From: Legionella busanensis
GTDB taxonomy: Bacteria; Pseudomonadota; Gammaproteobacteria; Legionellales; Legionellaceae
Assembly (NCBI RefSeq): GCF_900461525.1
Contig: NZ_UGOD01000001.1
Location: 1,395,001 to 1,459,000 of the forward strand
Direction: 5' to 3'
DNA: 64,000 nt
Under the pieces are notes generated by a model. The model saw only the letters and a list, made by a program, of their open reading frames with translations, did not search any database and was not told where the DNA came from. Shown one piece after another: positions 29,981-38,706 of this stretch; positions within the stretch are counted from its first letter, which is position 1; each line of letters starts with the position of its first letter. Made by a program: the position numbers and the translations under genes.

Positions 29981-29989
29981 AGTATAGCA
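29981..29989 (-). promoter_or_regulatory. Extended -10 promoter element
   Basis: On the minus strand it reads TGCTATACT, an extended -10 (TGn plus TATACT), about 33 bases upstream of the 34-codon frame. No clear -35 is needed for this class. Confidence 0.45.
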
Positions 29990-30349
29990 AATCATCTTTT
30001 AACTCTAAAAATAGCAAGCATAGTTTACTTTTGAATTCAAAAGGTTATAAATGAATTGGCATTGTTGCGTATATAATTGCAGAAATGAATGAGATATAAA
30101 TAAGCAGGGTTTTTCATAAGATTAGCATTTAGCAAAATGCTATAAAATACAGAGTTTCCATTTATAATGTAAAAGAAAGTTTATAGAGAGCAAAAATGGA
30201 AGGATAATAGTCGCAGTTTAATTAATCGCAGTATAATAACCAGTTCTTCACAGAATATATGGTTAATAAAATTTAAACTCAATGATCTAAATGCATTAGC
30301 AATCTATTTTTAAAATATGCAAATGCTGGTCAACACATAGCTCTCCTGC

Positions 30350-30370
30350 CATTACGGCGCAGCCGTAATG
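30350..30370. repeat. Perfect 9-bp GC-rich hairpin
   Basis: CATTACGGC at 30350-30358 pairs with GCCGTAATG at 30362-30370 around a GCA loop. It lies downstream of sdaA and looks like a short interspersed palindrome; without a T run a terminator role is uncertain. Confidence 0.6.
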
Positions 30371-30468
30371 ACATTAGTTTATACAGGGAGGAAAACAGTT
30401 ATTTATGCAACACGCTGAACAGCTTGCAGTATTTAGATGTGGAAGACTGTTTTCATATTTATTAGAAA

Positions 30469-31845
30469 TTAACATTCAGGAAGATTCACTGCTAAACCTC
30501 CCATAGAAGTTTCTTTATAGATAGTTTGCATATCAAGGCCAGTTTGTTTCATGGTTTTAATTACTTTATCTAAAGAAATATAGTGACAGCCATCACCCAT
30601 AAGCGCCATACGAGCAGCATTAACTGCTTTAACAGCTCCCATGGCGTTGCGCTCAATACACGGAATTTGTACAAGTCCTAACACAGGATCGCAAGTCATA
30701 CCTAAGTGATGCTCCATGGCTATCTCAGCAGCATTTTCAATTTGTTCAATTGTACCGCCGAGAACTGCCGTAAGGCCTGCAGCGGCCATTGAAGAAGCAA
30801 CCCCAACTTCGCCTTGACAACCTACTTCAGCGCCAGAAATAGATGCCCCTTTTTTATAAAGAATACCAATAGCTGCTGCTGTAAAGAAATAGTTATAGAT
30901 ATCTTCATTACTTAACTTATGGTGTGCTTCTTGGCAATATTTTAAAATAGCAGGAATGATGCCTGCAGCACCATTTGTAGGCGCTGTGACTATACGGCCA
31001 CCGGCAGCATTTTCTTCATTAACCGCCATAGCATATAAATTTAAGCGATTCATAATGTCAGCATGTTCAAAGCTACTTTTAATACCCTGATGGTTAGTTA
31101 ATTTTTTATAAAGTTCAGGTGCCCGTCTTTTTAGTAATAAGCCGCCAGGTAAAATGCCATCATGATGACAGCCATTTTCTATACAATCAGTCATGACTTT
31201 GGCAATTTTTACAATTCCTGCCTTAATAGACGCTGTGTCTCGCCATGTCTGTTCATTGGCCATCATTAATTCAGCAATGGTTAAATTATTTTCTCGACAA
31301 TGGCGCAGTAATTCATCAGCAGTGGAAAAAGAGTAGGGTAGATTATTTTCTAGCTGAGACACTTGATCCATTTGTTCGTCAGTAGCAATAAACCCGCCAC
31401 CAATTGAATAATAGATCTGAGCAAAGAGAATCTCATCATTACCATCATAAACAATAAATCGCATGCCATTGCTGTGTTTGGGTAATAATTCTTTTTGTAG
31501 AAATAAAAAATCAAGGGTGTCATTAAAGGATATTTCATGGCTACCATTTAATTTTATTTTTTGCGTCCTAAGGATCTCCCGCATTCTTGGCACCATACTT
31601 TCTGGGTCGACCGTATCAGGTAGTTTGCCTTCAAGACCATTAAGAATTGCCTTATCAGTACCATGTCCTTTACCTGTTAATGCTAAAGATCCGTATAATT
31701 CTATTTTAATTCGCTTAACGTTTAATAAGCTTTGCTGTAAATCAACTTGGTTAATAAATGTATTCGCAGCAAGCATAGGGCCAACAGTGTGGGAACTAGA
31801 AGGGCCGATACCGATAGAAAATAAATCAAAGAGGCTAATACTCAT
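30469..31845 (-). CDS. sdaA: L-serine ammonia-lyase (deaminase), single-chain type
   Basis: Iron-sulfur enzyme that converts serine to pyruvate and ammonia, a major carbon entry for Legionella. Starting at the ATG at 31845 it has 458 residues, the family length; the frame extends 19 codons further to a TTG which I consider unlikely. The N-terminal half holds [14 protein letters not shown]. The C-terminal half holds the 4Fe-4S ligand cysteines in [19 protein letters not shown] and [13 protein letters not shown] structure of the L. pneumophila enzyme is known, with the cluster-bound form being active. Confidence 0.95.
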   Translation of the reverse strand: MSISLFDLFSIGIGPSSSHTVGPMLAANTFINQVDLQQSLLNVKRIKIELYGSLALTGKGHGTDKAILNGLEGKLPDTVDPESMVPRMREILRTQKIKLNGSHEISFNDTLDFLFLQKELLPKHSNGMRFIVYDGNDEILFAQIYYSIGGGFIATDEQMDQVSQLENNLPYSFSTADELLRHCRENNLTIAELMMANEQTWRDTASIKAGIVKIAKVMTDCIENGCHHDGILPGGLLLKRRAPELYKKLTNHQGIKSSFEHADIMNRLNLYAMAVNEENAAGGRIVTAPTNGAAGIIPAILKYCQEAHHKLSNEDIYNYFFTAAAIGILYKKGASISGAEVGCQGEVGVASSMAAAGLTAVLGGTIEQIENAAEIAMEHHLGMTCDPVLGLVQIPCIERNAMGAVKAVNAARMALMGDGCHYISLDKVIKTMKQTGLDMQTIYKETSMGGLAVNLPEC

Positions 31846-32139
31846 GGTTTTAAGGTAAAGAGATAAAATATCAAGTGTAGAAGGAATGCGTATTATTAAC
31901 AATATAAGTATACGCTAAAAAGCGTAAAAAAAATTTAATTTAGCTAAATTTTGTTTGTAAAAACGTTAGAAAATTAGCAAATAGGGTAAATAAAGCTATT
32001 TTTAATTTTTTTATTTACATTGTTTAAGTTTTAATTATCCTAATCTTTCTATAACTAGCAATTTAAATTAAATTTAGGCAAAATAACCAGGCACTTTTCA
32101 TGATTTTAAATCTTACGAAGTTAACAAGGGGAATTGTTT

Positions 32140-32901
32140 ATGAAGATGAAATTAGTCGCTGCCGCGATAAGCTTAGTAGTGTCAACGGCATTTGCTGCGG
32201 CAGACTCTACTAATGCTAACAATAGTACTAATACTAGTGCCACAACATCTAATACTAGTACCACTTTAAGCAGTGACATGGACAAGCTATCTTATAGTAT
32301 TGGTGCTGATTTAGGACGTAATTTTAAGAAACAAGGTATTGATATTAGTCCCTCTGCAATGGCTAAGGGTTTACAAGATGGTATGAGTGGCGGCCAACTT
32401 CAATTAACTGATGATCAAATGAAGGATGTTTTAAACAAATTTCAGAAAGATCTAATGACAAAACGAAACGCTGAATTTACTAAAAAAGCTGATGAAAATA
32501 AGGCAAAGGGTGATGCATTTTTGAACCAAAATAAAACAAAAGATGGCGTAGTAGCTTTACCTAGCGGTTTACAATACAAACCACTGGAGACAGGTAAAGG
32601 TGCAAAACCAGGTAAAGATGATACAGTCACAGTTGAGTACACAGGTAAACTTATTGATGGTCAGGTATTTGATAGCACAGAAAAGTCTGGCAAACCAGCA
32701 GAATTTAAAGTATCGCAAGTTATTCCTGGTTGGACTGAGGTATTACAATTAATGCCTGCTGGCTCAACTTGGGAAGTTTATCTTCCACCTTCTTTAGCTT
32801 ACGGCCCACGCGGTATTGGTGGTGCTATCGGTCCTAATGAAACTTTAATTTTTAAAATTCATTTAATTTCTGTCAAAAAATCTTCTGACGCTAACGGTTA
32901 A
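32140..32901 (+). CDS. mip: Mip, FKBP-type peptidyl-prolyl isomerase
   Basis: Macrophage infectivity potentiator: a secreted/surface dimeric peptidyl-prolyl isomerase that aids intracellular infection. From the ATG at 32140 it has 253 residues. A signal peptide ends near residue 19 (STAFAA). Then a Ser/Thr/Asn-rich stretch (about 21-46) precedes the dimerisation and long-helix region ([20 protein letters not shown] through [13 protein letters not shown]) and the FKBP domain (about 143-246), with VEYTGKL, VFDST, VIPGW and LAYGPR active-site motifs. AAGGGG lies 8 bases upstream; an earlier TTG is rejected. A terminator follows. Confidence 0.95.
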   Translation: MKMKLVAAAISLVVSTAFAAADSTNANNSTNTSATTSNTSTTLSSDMDKLSYSIGADLGRNFKKQGIDISPSAMAKGLQDGMSGGQLQLTDDQMKDVLNKFQKDLMTKRNAEFTKKADENKAKGDAFLNQNKTKDGVVALPSGLQYKPLETGKGAKPGKDDTVTVEYTGKLIDGQVFDSTEKSGKPAEFKVSQVIPGWTEVLQLMPAGSTWEVYLPPSLAYGPRGIGGAIGPNETLIFKIHLISVKKSSDANG

Positions 32902-32910
32902 TACAGTAAA

Positions 32911-32943
32911 AACACTTATAGCAAAAAGCTATAAGTGTTTTTT
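32911..32943 (+). terminator. Rho-independent terminator of mip
   Basis: AACACTTATAGC (32911-32922) pairs with GCTATAAGTGTT (32928-32939) around AAAAA, followed by a T run to 32943. Confidence 0.9.
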
Positions 32944-32985
32944 AATTTAGGCTTATTAATTAGACTAATCTAAAAAATAATTAAG

Positions 32986-34233
32986 ATGAATAAACGGATA
33001 TTGATTGTATTTCTTTTAGGTTTTTCATCTGGTCTTCCATTGGCTCTATTGACAAGTACATTGCAAGCCTGGTTTGCTGATAGTGGCATGTCCGTATTAG
33101 CAACTGGCATGTTAAGTCTAATTGGGCTTCCTTACTTGTATAAAGTATTATGGGGACCGTTCCTTGATTGTTATACAATATTACCTTTAGGTAAACGACG
33201 AGGATGGATCTTTATCACTCAACTTAGTTTATGCATTGGTTTTAATTTAATGGCCATGTATAAACCTAGTGATTCAGCTTATGCTTTAGCTTTTCTAGCC
33301 GTAATATTAGCTATTCTTTCAGCAACGCAAGATACAGCTATTGATGCGCATCGAGTTGAGTACCTTGCTGTTAATGAACATGGTTTAGGTGCTTCATTTG
33401 CCGTATTTGGTTATAGATTGGCTTTACTGATTACAGGCGCCGGTGCTTTAATTATGGCTTCCTATTTTGGCTGGTCTATTACCTATCATTGTATGGGTTT
33501 GCTAATGGGGATAGGGATTATTACAACATTATGGAGTAAAGAACCTGTTAGGCAAATTAATAAAACTGATAATCTAATATCATCCTTTATTAAACCGCTT
33601 AGAGATTTAATGCAGCGACCTAATATTTTTTCTCTTTTATGGTTTATTTTTTTCTACAAATTAGGAGAGGCATTTACTGCCACCACGAGTGGAATAGTGA
33701 TGCCTTTTTTAATTCAAGGAATAGGCTTTCCACTTGATACAATTGGTTATGTCAATAAACTATTAGGTATCAGCACTCTTTTACTAGGTGGATTAGTAGC
33801 AGGTCTTGTGCTTTTGCGTTTTTCTTTATTTAAGGCCTTATTTTATTTTGGTTTAATTCAGGCATTTACTAATCTTTTATTTATTGCATTAGCAATGGCA
33901 GGTAAAAATTTTATTTTGTTTGCAATTGCGGTAGCATGCGATAATTTTGCTGCAGGTATGGGATCAACGGCATTAGTTGCGCTTTTTATGCGGCTTGTCA
34001 ATCAGCAATTTACCGCAACGCAATTTGCAGCACTCATTGCGCTTTCTAGTTTACCGCGTATTTTATCAGGCCCGGTTGCTGCTTTACTGCAAATGTGGCT
34101 TGGTTGGGTAGGCTTATATCAACTGTCATTTTTGTTAGCTTTAGGTTTTATTCCTTTTTTGATTAAAATCAAGATGCAAACGCAATTAGCAGAGGAGAAA
34201 TTAGACCTACATACTTTAAAGTTTGTTCATTAG
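32986..34233 (+). CDS. ampG: AmpG-like muropeptide permease
   Basis: A 415-residue MFS transporter that returns anhydro-muropeptides from cell-wall turnover to the cytoplasm. The N-terminus (LLGFSSGLPLALLTSTLQAWF) and GLPYLYKVLWGPFLDC, with AVILAILSATQDTAIDAHRVE, match AmpG. Muropeptide recycling also signals beta-lactamase induction in some bacteria; no ampR or ampD is nearby. It follows mip but lies behind its terminator. Confidence 0.88.
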   Translation: MNKRILIVFLLGFSSGLPLALLTSTLQAWFADSGMSVLATGMLSLIGLPYLYKVLWGPFLDCYTILPLGKRRGWIFITQLSLCIGFNLMAMYKPSDSAYALAFLAVILAILSATQDTAIDAHRVEYLAVNEHGLGASFAVFGYRLALLITGAGALIMASYFGWSITYHCMGLLMGIGIITTLWSKEPVRQINKTDNLISSFIKPLRDLMQRPNIFSLLWFIFFYKLGEAFTATTSGIVMPFLIQGIGFPLDTIGYVNKLLGISTLLLGGLVAGLVLLRFSLFKALFYFGLIQAFTNLLFIALAMAGKNFILFAIAVACDNFAAGMGSTALVALFMRLVNQQFTATQFAALIALSSLPRILSGPVAALLQMWLGWVGLYQLSFLLALGFIPFLIKIKMQTQLAEEKLDLHTLKFVH

Positions 34234-34383
34234 CATCTTTTTAAAGCCATTAAGAGGTTTTATTAAGATTCTTTAATAAAAATAATTCTATTAAAAACAC
34301 CAATATTTTTTTATTAATGCAACTATTAAATAAAGATAAAAGAAATAATTAAATTATTTAAAAACTTACTTTTTGTTTAAAAA

Positions 34384-34412
34384 TTGATCAAATAATAAAT
34401 AATTAGTATAAT
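34384..34412 (+). promoter_or_regulatory. Sigma-70-like promoter of the candidate protease gene
   Basis: TTGATC at 34384-34389, a 17-base spacer, then a perfect TATAAT at 34407-34412, 31 bases before the ATG at 34444. Confidence 0.6.
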
Positions 34413-34443
34413 CTAAGAATATTAATTATTTTAAAAAAAACCT

Positions 34444-35601
34444 ATGAAAGACAAAAATGATCCCTTCTATCAAAGCCAAGCAGCTCAGTTACTAGTGAAA
34501 AAAAATGGACATCATCAAGACTTGATTAGTGAAAATGTAAATGAAGCAGCAAAAGGAGCAGCTGATCATATTTTATTTCAATATTATGTAAAGAATAATC
34601 CCAGACAGGGTGTGATGGTAAGAGATGCTCACGTTACACATGGTAGCCTTGAGGAAGTTGTTAACGCAATGACGGATTTTGAGGAAAATAAAGACGCTAA
34701 AGAGTTATTCATTCCTATTACCCTTTACGGACAACATGCGGTGCATGCACATGTAAAAAAAACGAATAACGATAAGTTTGTATTTGAGTATTCAGATCCT
34801 TTTGGCTCTACAAGCCCCTACGGTAATCCGCCTAAAGAAATAGTTGCAGAGTTAGAACGTAAATTTGGTCAAGGAAATATAATCTTTAAACCTACACCTA
34901 CTGTTCAACAGAAAACTTCTTCAAGTTGTTTTGCGATTAATTACCAGAATATGGTTGATAAGTACGAGGGAGTAAAGCCTTCAATAAAACCGGTAGTTGA
35001 TGGCAAGGAAGATCCATTAATAAAAGTAGTTAGATTACAAATGAAACGAGACATGCAGTGGCTTTATGAGCAATATAATGAAATTTGGGAAAAAGTTCAA
35101 CGGCATGGTCAAGAACAATATCCGGATATGGTTCAGGAAAGAGAAGCTATTCAGGCGAGAGGCGAAAAGGTACGTTATAATGACGCAGGATTAAAAATTG
35201 TTGACAGTGGTATATATGATCCTAGTGAGCATGGACATATGGACTTAAGAAATGCCGAATTAAATAAGGCGAAAGAATTACTTGCAGATATCGATTTTTC
35301 CAAAGCGCCATCTCGAACACCTTCCGATGCACCAGATATTGAATTTCCTCAAAGCTTAAAAACTAAGTTACAATCTGAAGGATATGGTATACAACCACTG
35401 TATGATTCTAGAAATTTAAAAATTATTGGTTATTCTATAAATATACTGAATAATGTATCACCAGAGCAATTACTTAATATTTCCCATAAAATAGAAAAAG
35501 AGATACCTAATTCTCTCAAAAATAATGTTATTTTTTCTATGAAAGAGTCTAATGGTGAGGAAGAACGCCTTGCTTACTCAGCATCTGTAAAAATGAGTTA
35601 A
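34444..35601 (+). CDS. Candidate effector with CE-clan (Ulp1-like) cysteine protease pattern
   Basis: A 385-residue cytosolic protein with no signal peptide. The first half shows the layout of a CE-clan (SUMO/ubiquitin-type) cysteine protease: FIPITLYGQHAVHAHV gives a candidate catalytic His (H98, or H101/H103), EYSDPFG gives D118, and QQKTSSSC gives Q156 and C162. The Q-to-C spacing of 6 and the doubled QQ match yeast Ulp1 (Q574, C580), and the strand order fits. The C-terminus carries a Glu-rich stretch (KESNGEEERLAYSAS), as in Dot/Icm secretion signals. A translocated deubiquitinase, deSUMOylase or acetyltransferase of the YopJ type are all possible; the activity is inferred, not shown. 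Confidence 0.65.
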   Translation: MKDKNDPFYQSQAAQLLVKKNGHHQDLISENVNEAAKGAADHILFQYYVKNNPRQGVMVRDAHVTHGSLEEVVNAMTDFEENKDAKELFIPITLYGQHAVHAHVKKTNNDKFVFEYSDPFGSTSPYGNPPKEIVAELERKFGQGNIIFKPTPTVQQKTSSSCFAINYQNMVDKYEGVKPSIKPVVDGKEDPLIKVVRLQMKRDMQWLYEQYNEIWEKVQRHGQEQYPDMVQEREAIQARGEKVRYNDAGLKIVDSGIYDPSEHGHMDLRNAELNKAKELLADIDFSKAPSRTPSDAPDIEFPQSLKTKLQSEGYGIQPLYDSRNLKIIGYSINILNNVSPEQLLNISHKIEKEIPNSLKNNVIFSMKESNGEEERLAYSASVKMS

Positions 35602-35652
35602 CTAATTTTTAAAAGCCTAAATATAAATAAAGATTAGATCATTAATAACTAA

Positions 35653-35739
35653 TGGTACCGAGGGTGGGACTCGAACCCACACGGTGTCACCACCACCGGA
35701 TTTTGAATCCGGCGCGTCTACCAATTCCGCCACCCCGGC
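35653..35739 (-). tRNA. tRNA-Leu(CAA)
   Basis: An 87-base class II tRNA on the minus strand. The anticodon stem CCGGA/TCCGG encloses the loop TTCAAAA, anticodon CAA (35703-35705), reading UUG. The acceptor stem begins GCCGGGG, the T arm contains GGTTCGAGTC, a long variable arm is present, and CCA is encoded. It lies inside the effector-like segment. Confidence 0.95.
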
Positions 35740-35749
35740 ATGTTGGGGG

Positions 35750-35777
35750 ATTATAACAAAGAAATGAACTTAAACAA
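35750..35777 (-). promoter_or_regulatory. Promoter of tRNA-Leu
   Basis: On the minus strand TTGTTT (35772-35777), a 16-base spacer, then TATAAT (35750-35755), followed by a C-rich stretch just before the tRNA. GC-rich discriminators are typical of stable RNA promoters under stringent control. Confidence 0.6.
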
Positions 35778-35861
35778 TAGCTGTTTCTAAAGGTAAAAAA
35801 AATTGACAATAAAGTGCGCCAATTTAATAATCATAGAAAGAAAGCAATGGAGAGGGTAATA

Positions 35862-36239
35862 ATGAAAAGAGTAATTCTTTGTAAAGTTTTACTGATGAAT
35901 CTATTTTGCCCTTTAACATTTGCTGCGACTTGCCCTGATCCACTGACAAGCTCACTAAGATGGGGTGAAATACCTAAACCTTGGGAGGAAAATCCTTTTT
36001 CTGAGCATAAACCACAAGGGGATGATAATACACAGTTTCTTCGGGCTAATATTTTAGTTGCAGGTGCTTATAGCCGTGGCGTGGCTTGTTTTTATAAAAA
36101 TAGTTTAGGTAATTATTCTATCTGGTGGCCTGCTTTAGTAAAAATTCCGGCGCGTGTTGATTATCGTTGGATTGAGACATTGGGCGGCTATGTTTGTACG
36201 GAATCTTTAGATAATTGTCAATTTTATCCTGCAAATTAG
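35862..36239 (+). CDS. Small secreted DUF3757-like protein
   Basis: Exported protein of 125 residues from the ATG at 35862; the signal peptide ends CPLTFAA and the mature part starts TCPDPLTSS. It has several Trp and Cys residues (SIWWPALVK, GGYVCTESLDNCQF) resembling the DUF3757 family of small secreted bacterial proteins, of unknown function. The upstream in-frame ATG at 35814 adds a basic, non-signal extension; a TTGACA at 35803 and the GAGAGGG before 35862 favour the shorter form. Confidence 0.65.
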   Translation: MKRVILCKVLLMNLFCPLTFAATCPDPLTSSLRWGEIPKPWEENPFSEHKPQGDDNTQFLRANILVAGAYSRGVACFYKNSLGNYSIWWPALVKIPARVDYRWIETLGGYVCTESLDNCQFYPAN

Positions 36240-36259
36240 TTTGATAAGTATTAATTAAA

Positions 36260-37180
36260 CTACTTCTGTAAGCCCTTGTTCAAATCATTCTTTTTTTGGT
36301 TATCATTAGAAAAATCAAAGACGTTTAAATTAGTCATATCTTGGATAAATTTTATTCGTGTTGCCAAACTACCTTCAGAGTTAATAGCTTCACTTTTTAG
36401 CTTATCTTTTAAGGTATTTAAAAGGTGTTCAACAGTTTTCTCCGAAGATTTACTAAACTCTTCTCTTACCAATCCCCGTACTGTAGAGTGGTGAGTCCGC
36501 CCTAGATGACATGTAAAAGCTAATTTAACATAGGCAATAGCAGTAGAGTCTGTCGAATCGGATTTACAATAATCTTTTAATAGTTTTAAAGCAGCGTAAT
36601 AATCGGCTGTATCCTTGTCAGTATGATTTTCAGTCCCTTTATTCCATAACTCTAGGTATTTTTTTGAGTAATAATTTGTTTTATCTTCAGGCTTTGAGGT
36701 TTTAATTGTATCTAATATATTGGCTATGGAATCAGAAGCAGATATAACGTCACTCACTGTTTGATGAATTCTGACGCCAACTTTTTTATTTGACTGAGAG
36801 GGTGGTTCTATGATAGGTGTTGTTGACATTCTTCGTAATTTTTCTAATTTTTCTTTATCAGCCCCAACTAAAATGATTTTAGCTGGTGATTGAGCATGAA
36901 TTTCCTTAATATCTGTAGCAATTGGCCTTTCTTCGGCTTCTTCATCAATACAATAAAAAACAGTAACACCTTTAGTATAAATTTTACGATTAAAGAAATT
37001 ATCTGGTACGTCCCAAAGCGTTTGCTGGAGTAGATAATGGAATTTAGGCGCCTTAGGGGGCGTATATTCATCACTCGTCCATCCTAAAATTTTTTTTAGA
37101 AGGGCGGCTTTTTGGCTTTTTAAATTTTGAGTATCCTTTTTTTTCTCATGGCTTCCTAAAACTGTTATGATAATAGACAT
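36260..37180 (-). CDS. Degenerate Ras-like protein, paralogue of the next upstream gene
   Basis: A 306-residue protein whose C-terminal domain (about 171-290, YLELWNKG ... YYAALKLLKDYC ... LAFTCHLGRTHHSTVRG) matches the same region of the adjacent 370-residue protein. The N-terminal half keeps the order of a Ras-like fold but lost its key residues: no GxxxxGKS P-loop, LWDVPDN (W56-D60) where a DxxG switch should be, then VFYCID and ILVGADKE (105-110) where N/TKxD should be. It is therefore probably a pseudo-GTPase, and may act as a scaffold or antagonist of its neighbour. Candidate effector; no signal peptide. Confidence 0.6.
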   Translation of the reverse strand: MSIIITVLGSHEKKKDTQNLKSQKAALLKKILGWTSDEYTPPKAPKFHYLLQQTLWDVPDNFFNRKIYTKGVTVFYCIDEEAEERPIATDIKEIHAQSPAKIILVGADKEKLEKLRRMSTTPIIEPPSQSNKKVGVRIHQTVSDVISASDSIANILDTIKTSKPEDKTNYYSKKYLELWNKGTENHTDKDTADYYAALKLLKDYCKSDSTDSTAIAYVKLAFTCHLGRTHHSTVRGLVREEFSKSSEKTVEHLLNTLKDKLKSEAINSEGSLATRIKFIQDMTNLNVFDFSNDNQKKNDLNKGLQK

Positions 37181-37403
37181 ATAAAACTCGTCGATCTTTA
37201 AAATCTAATGCTGGCTGATTATACATCAATTTTGATATAAAATTCTATAATTGATTATATTTTCTACCAAGTGCTTGAATTTTTTTAATATAGATGCAAT
37301 TAATAATCTATTTGTGTAGATTTGCGCTAATTTATCCTTATTATTTGTCCTAATGAATAAAGCGGAAAGATTCTCCATCAACCTGAACTTCAGTCTTACT
37401 CGG

Positions 37404-38516
37404 TTAGATTTGCGCTGGAGGGATACCTAAATTGCCATTTGCTCGTGGACTGATTCTCTCCTTTATAAAATAAATACGTCTTTTTAAACTACTTCCAACA
37501 GATTTAATATTTTTTACTTCAGAATTTAAGCGCTTCAGAAGAGCATCTGCATCTTTACATTGATCGTTATTGTTAGTTAGTTCCCGCTCCCTTAACAAGA
37601 AATCGCGTACTTCTCTAACATGAGTGCGCCGTAAGTGACATGTTCTAGCAAGTCTAAACCAGGAATGTATGGATACACTTAAAGGACTTCTTGTATAATC
37701 CTTTTCCTCTATCTTACAATAATCTTCAAGTAATGCTAAAGCGCAATAATAATTTAACTTGTTATAAACCAATTCTTCTTTAATTGGAGCTGATGAAAAG
37801 CGGACACCCTTTGGAGACCTAACTTCGGTATTAATTTCCATTTTATAAGTATTTGGTATTTTTGTCCAAATTTTGATATAGCTGGAGGGATAAGACCCCG
37901 AACAAGAACCTAGGGAGATAACCCTATTTTCTGACGCTGATGTTTTCTTTTCGACTTCTTTATTAGCCTTACTTTCCGCTAAAACAAACAGTAAGTTATT
38001 TAAAGTATCGATACCACTCATGCTTTTATTTTTCGAAGAATCGGAGATAAATTCGCACGATTGTTCTTGAGCTAAATTGCTGAGATAAAGTCCATTTTGT
38101 TTCGCATCTTTTGTATCGCACTTAGTGCCTACTAATATAAATTTGGTATGCGAAGACGTAGGGGCGTTGCGCCTTATATCATTTAAGTCGCTACAAATAC
38201 GGGCGGCTTTATTAATTTGTTCTATTTTACTTAAAGGCTTTGAAATATCAACACAATATATAAAGACATCAAAAGTCTCATTGTTTATAATGTTCTGCTT
38301 AAGTTCACTATATATTGGAGCGCCACTTGGATCATATATTAAATATTTATGTAAGATATTAGCTTTTTTAACAGTTTTAGTCAGTTGACTTATTCCATTA
38401 GTGGGCTGGGGATGCCGGGAGTTAAATTGTCTTTCTGTGGTCTCAAATAACCGATCAGCTAGGTAGGATTTACCATTTTGTGCCTCGCCAACAATGCATA
38501 CCTTAATGCCTACCAT
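37404..38516 (-). CDS. Ras/Rab-like small GTPase with C-terminal domain, candidate effector
   Basis: A 370-residue protein. Residues 1-175 form a small GTPase: G1 P-loop VGEAQNGKS (G10-S17), G3 YDPSG (D62-G65, where DTAG is usual), FIYCVDIS, G4 VGTKCD (TKCD 131-134, in place of NKxD), and a G5-like ISDSSKN near 157-163. After a linker, a helical domain around 250-365 (YYCALALLEDYCK, LARTCHLRRTHVREVRDF) is shared with the downstream paralogue. Eukaryotic-like GTPases are known among Legionella effectors. Which host pathway it would target cannot be read from sequence. Confidence 0.7.
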   Translation of the reverse strand: MVGIKVCIVGEAQNGKSYLADRLFETTERQFNSRHPQPTNGISQLTKTVKKANILHKYLIYDPSGAPIYSELKQNIINNETFDVFIYCVDISKPLSKIEQINKAARICSDLNDIRRNAPTSSHTKFILVGTKCDTKDAKQNGLYLSNLAQEQSCEFISDSSKNKSMSGIDTLNNLLFVLAESKANKEVEKKTSASENRVISLGSCSGSYPSSYIKIWTKIPNTYKMEINTEVRSPKGVRFSSAPIKEELVYNKLNYYCALALLEDYCKIEEKDYTRSPLSVSIHSWFRLARTCHLRRTHVREVRDFLLRERELTNNNDQCKDADALLKRLNSEVKNIKSVGSSLKRRIYFIKERISPRANGNLGIPPAQI

Positions 38517-38706
38517 ATTAAAATCTTACAAATTAAATTAATGTAATTACCAAATTACATTTCAAAGTTGATTTGTACAATTTTAACTCTTTTTTATTAA
38601 AAAATCAACGATTGTGTGGTATGTAGAACAAATAAATAGGAATTTGTCTTATATTCCTTTAAATTTGTTAACATTATTAATACCTTAAAGCGAAATTAGC
38701 TAAACA

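Larger units (their letters stand above)
29949..30468. other. Intergenic spacer, no gene found
   Basis: A 520-bp AT-rich spacer upstream of the small gene pair and downstream of sdaA (both on the minus strand). Apart from the -10 element near 29981 and the hairpin at 30350-30370, nothing was recognised. Confidence 0.5.

Noticed and set aside
31463-31858. A 131-codon frame antisense to sdaA
   Set aside because: It lies opposite a well-supported enzyme gene and has no recognisable domain or Shine-Dalgarno.
35653-35739. tRNA-Leu as an att site of an integrative element
   Set aside because: No integrase, no second copy of the tRNA 3' end and no mobility genes were found in the window.
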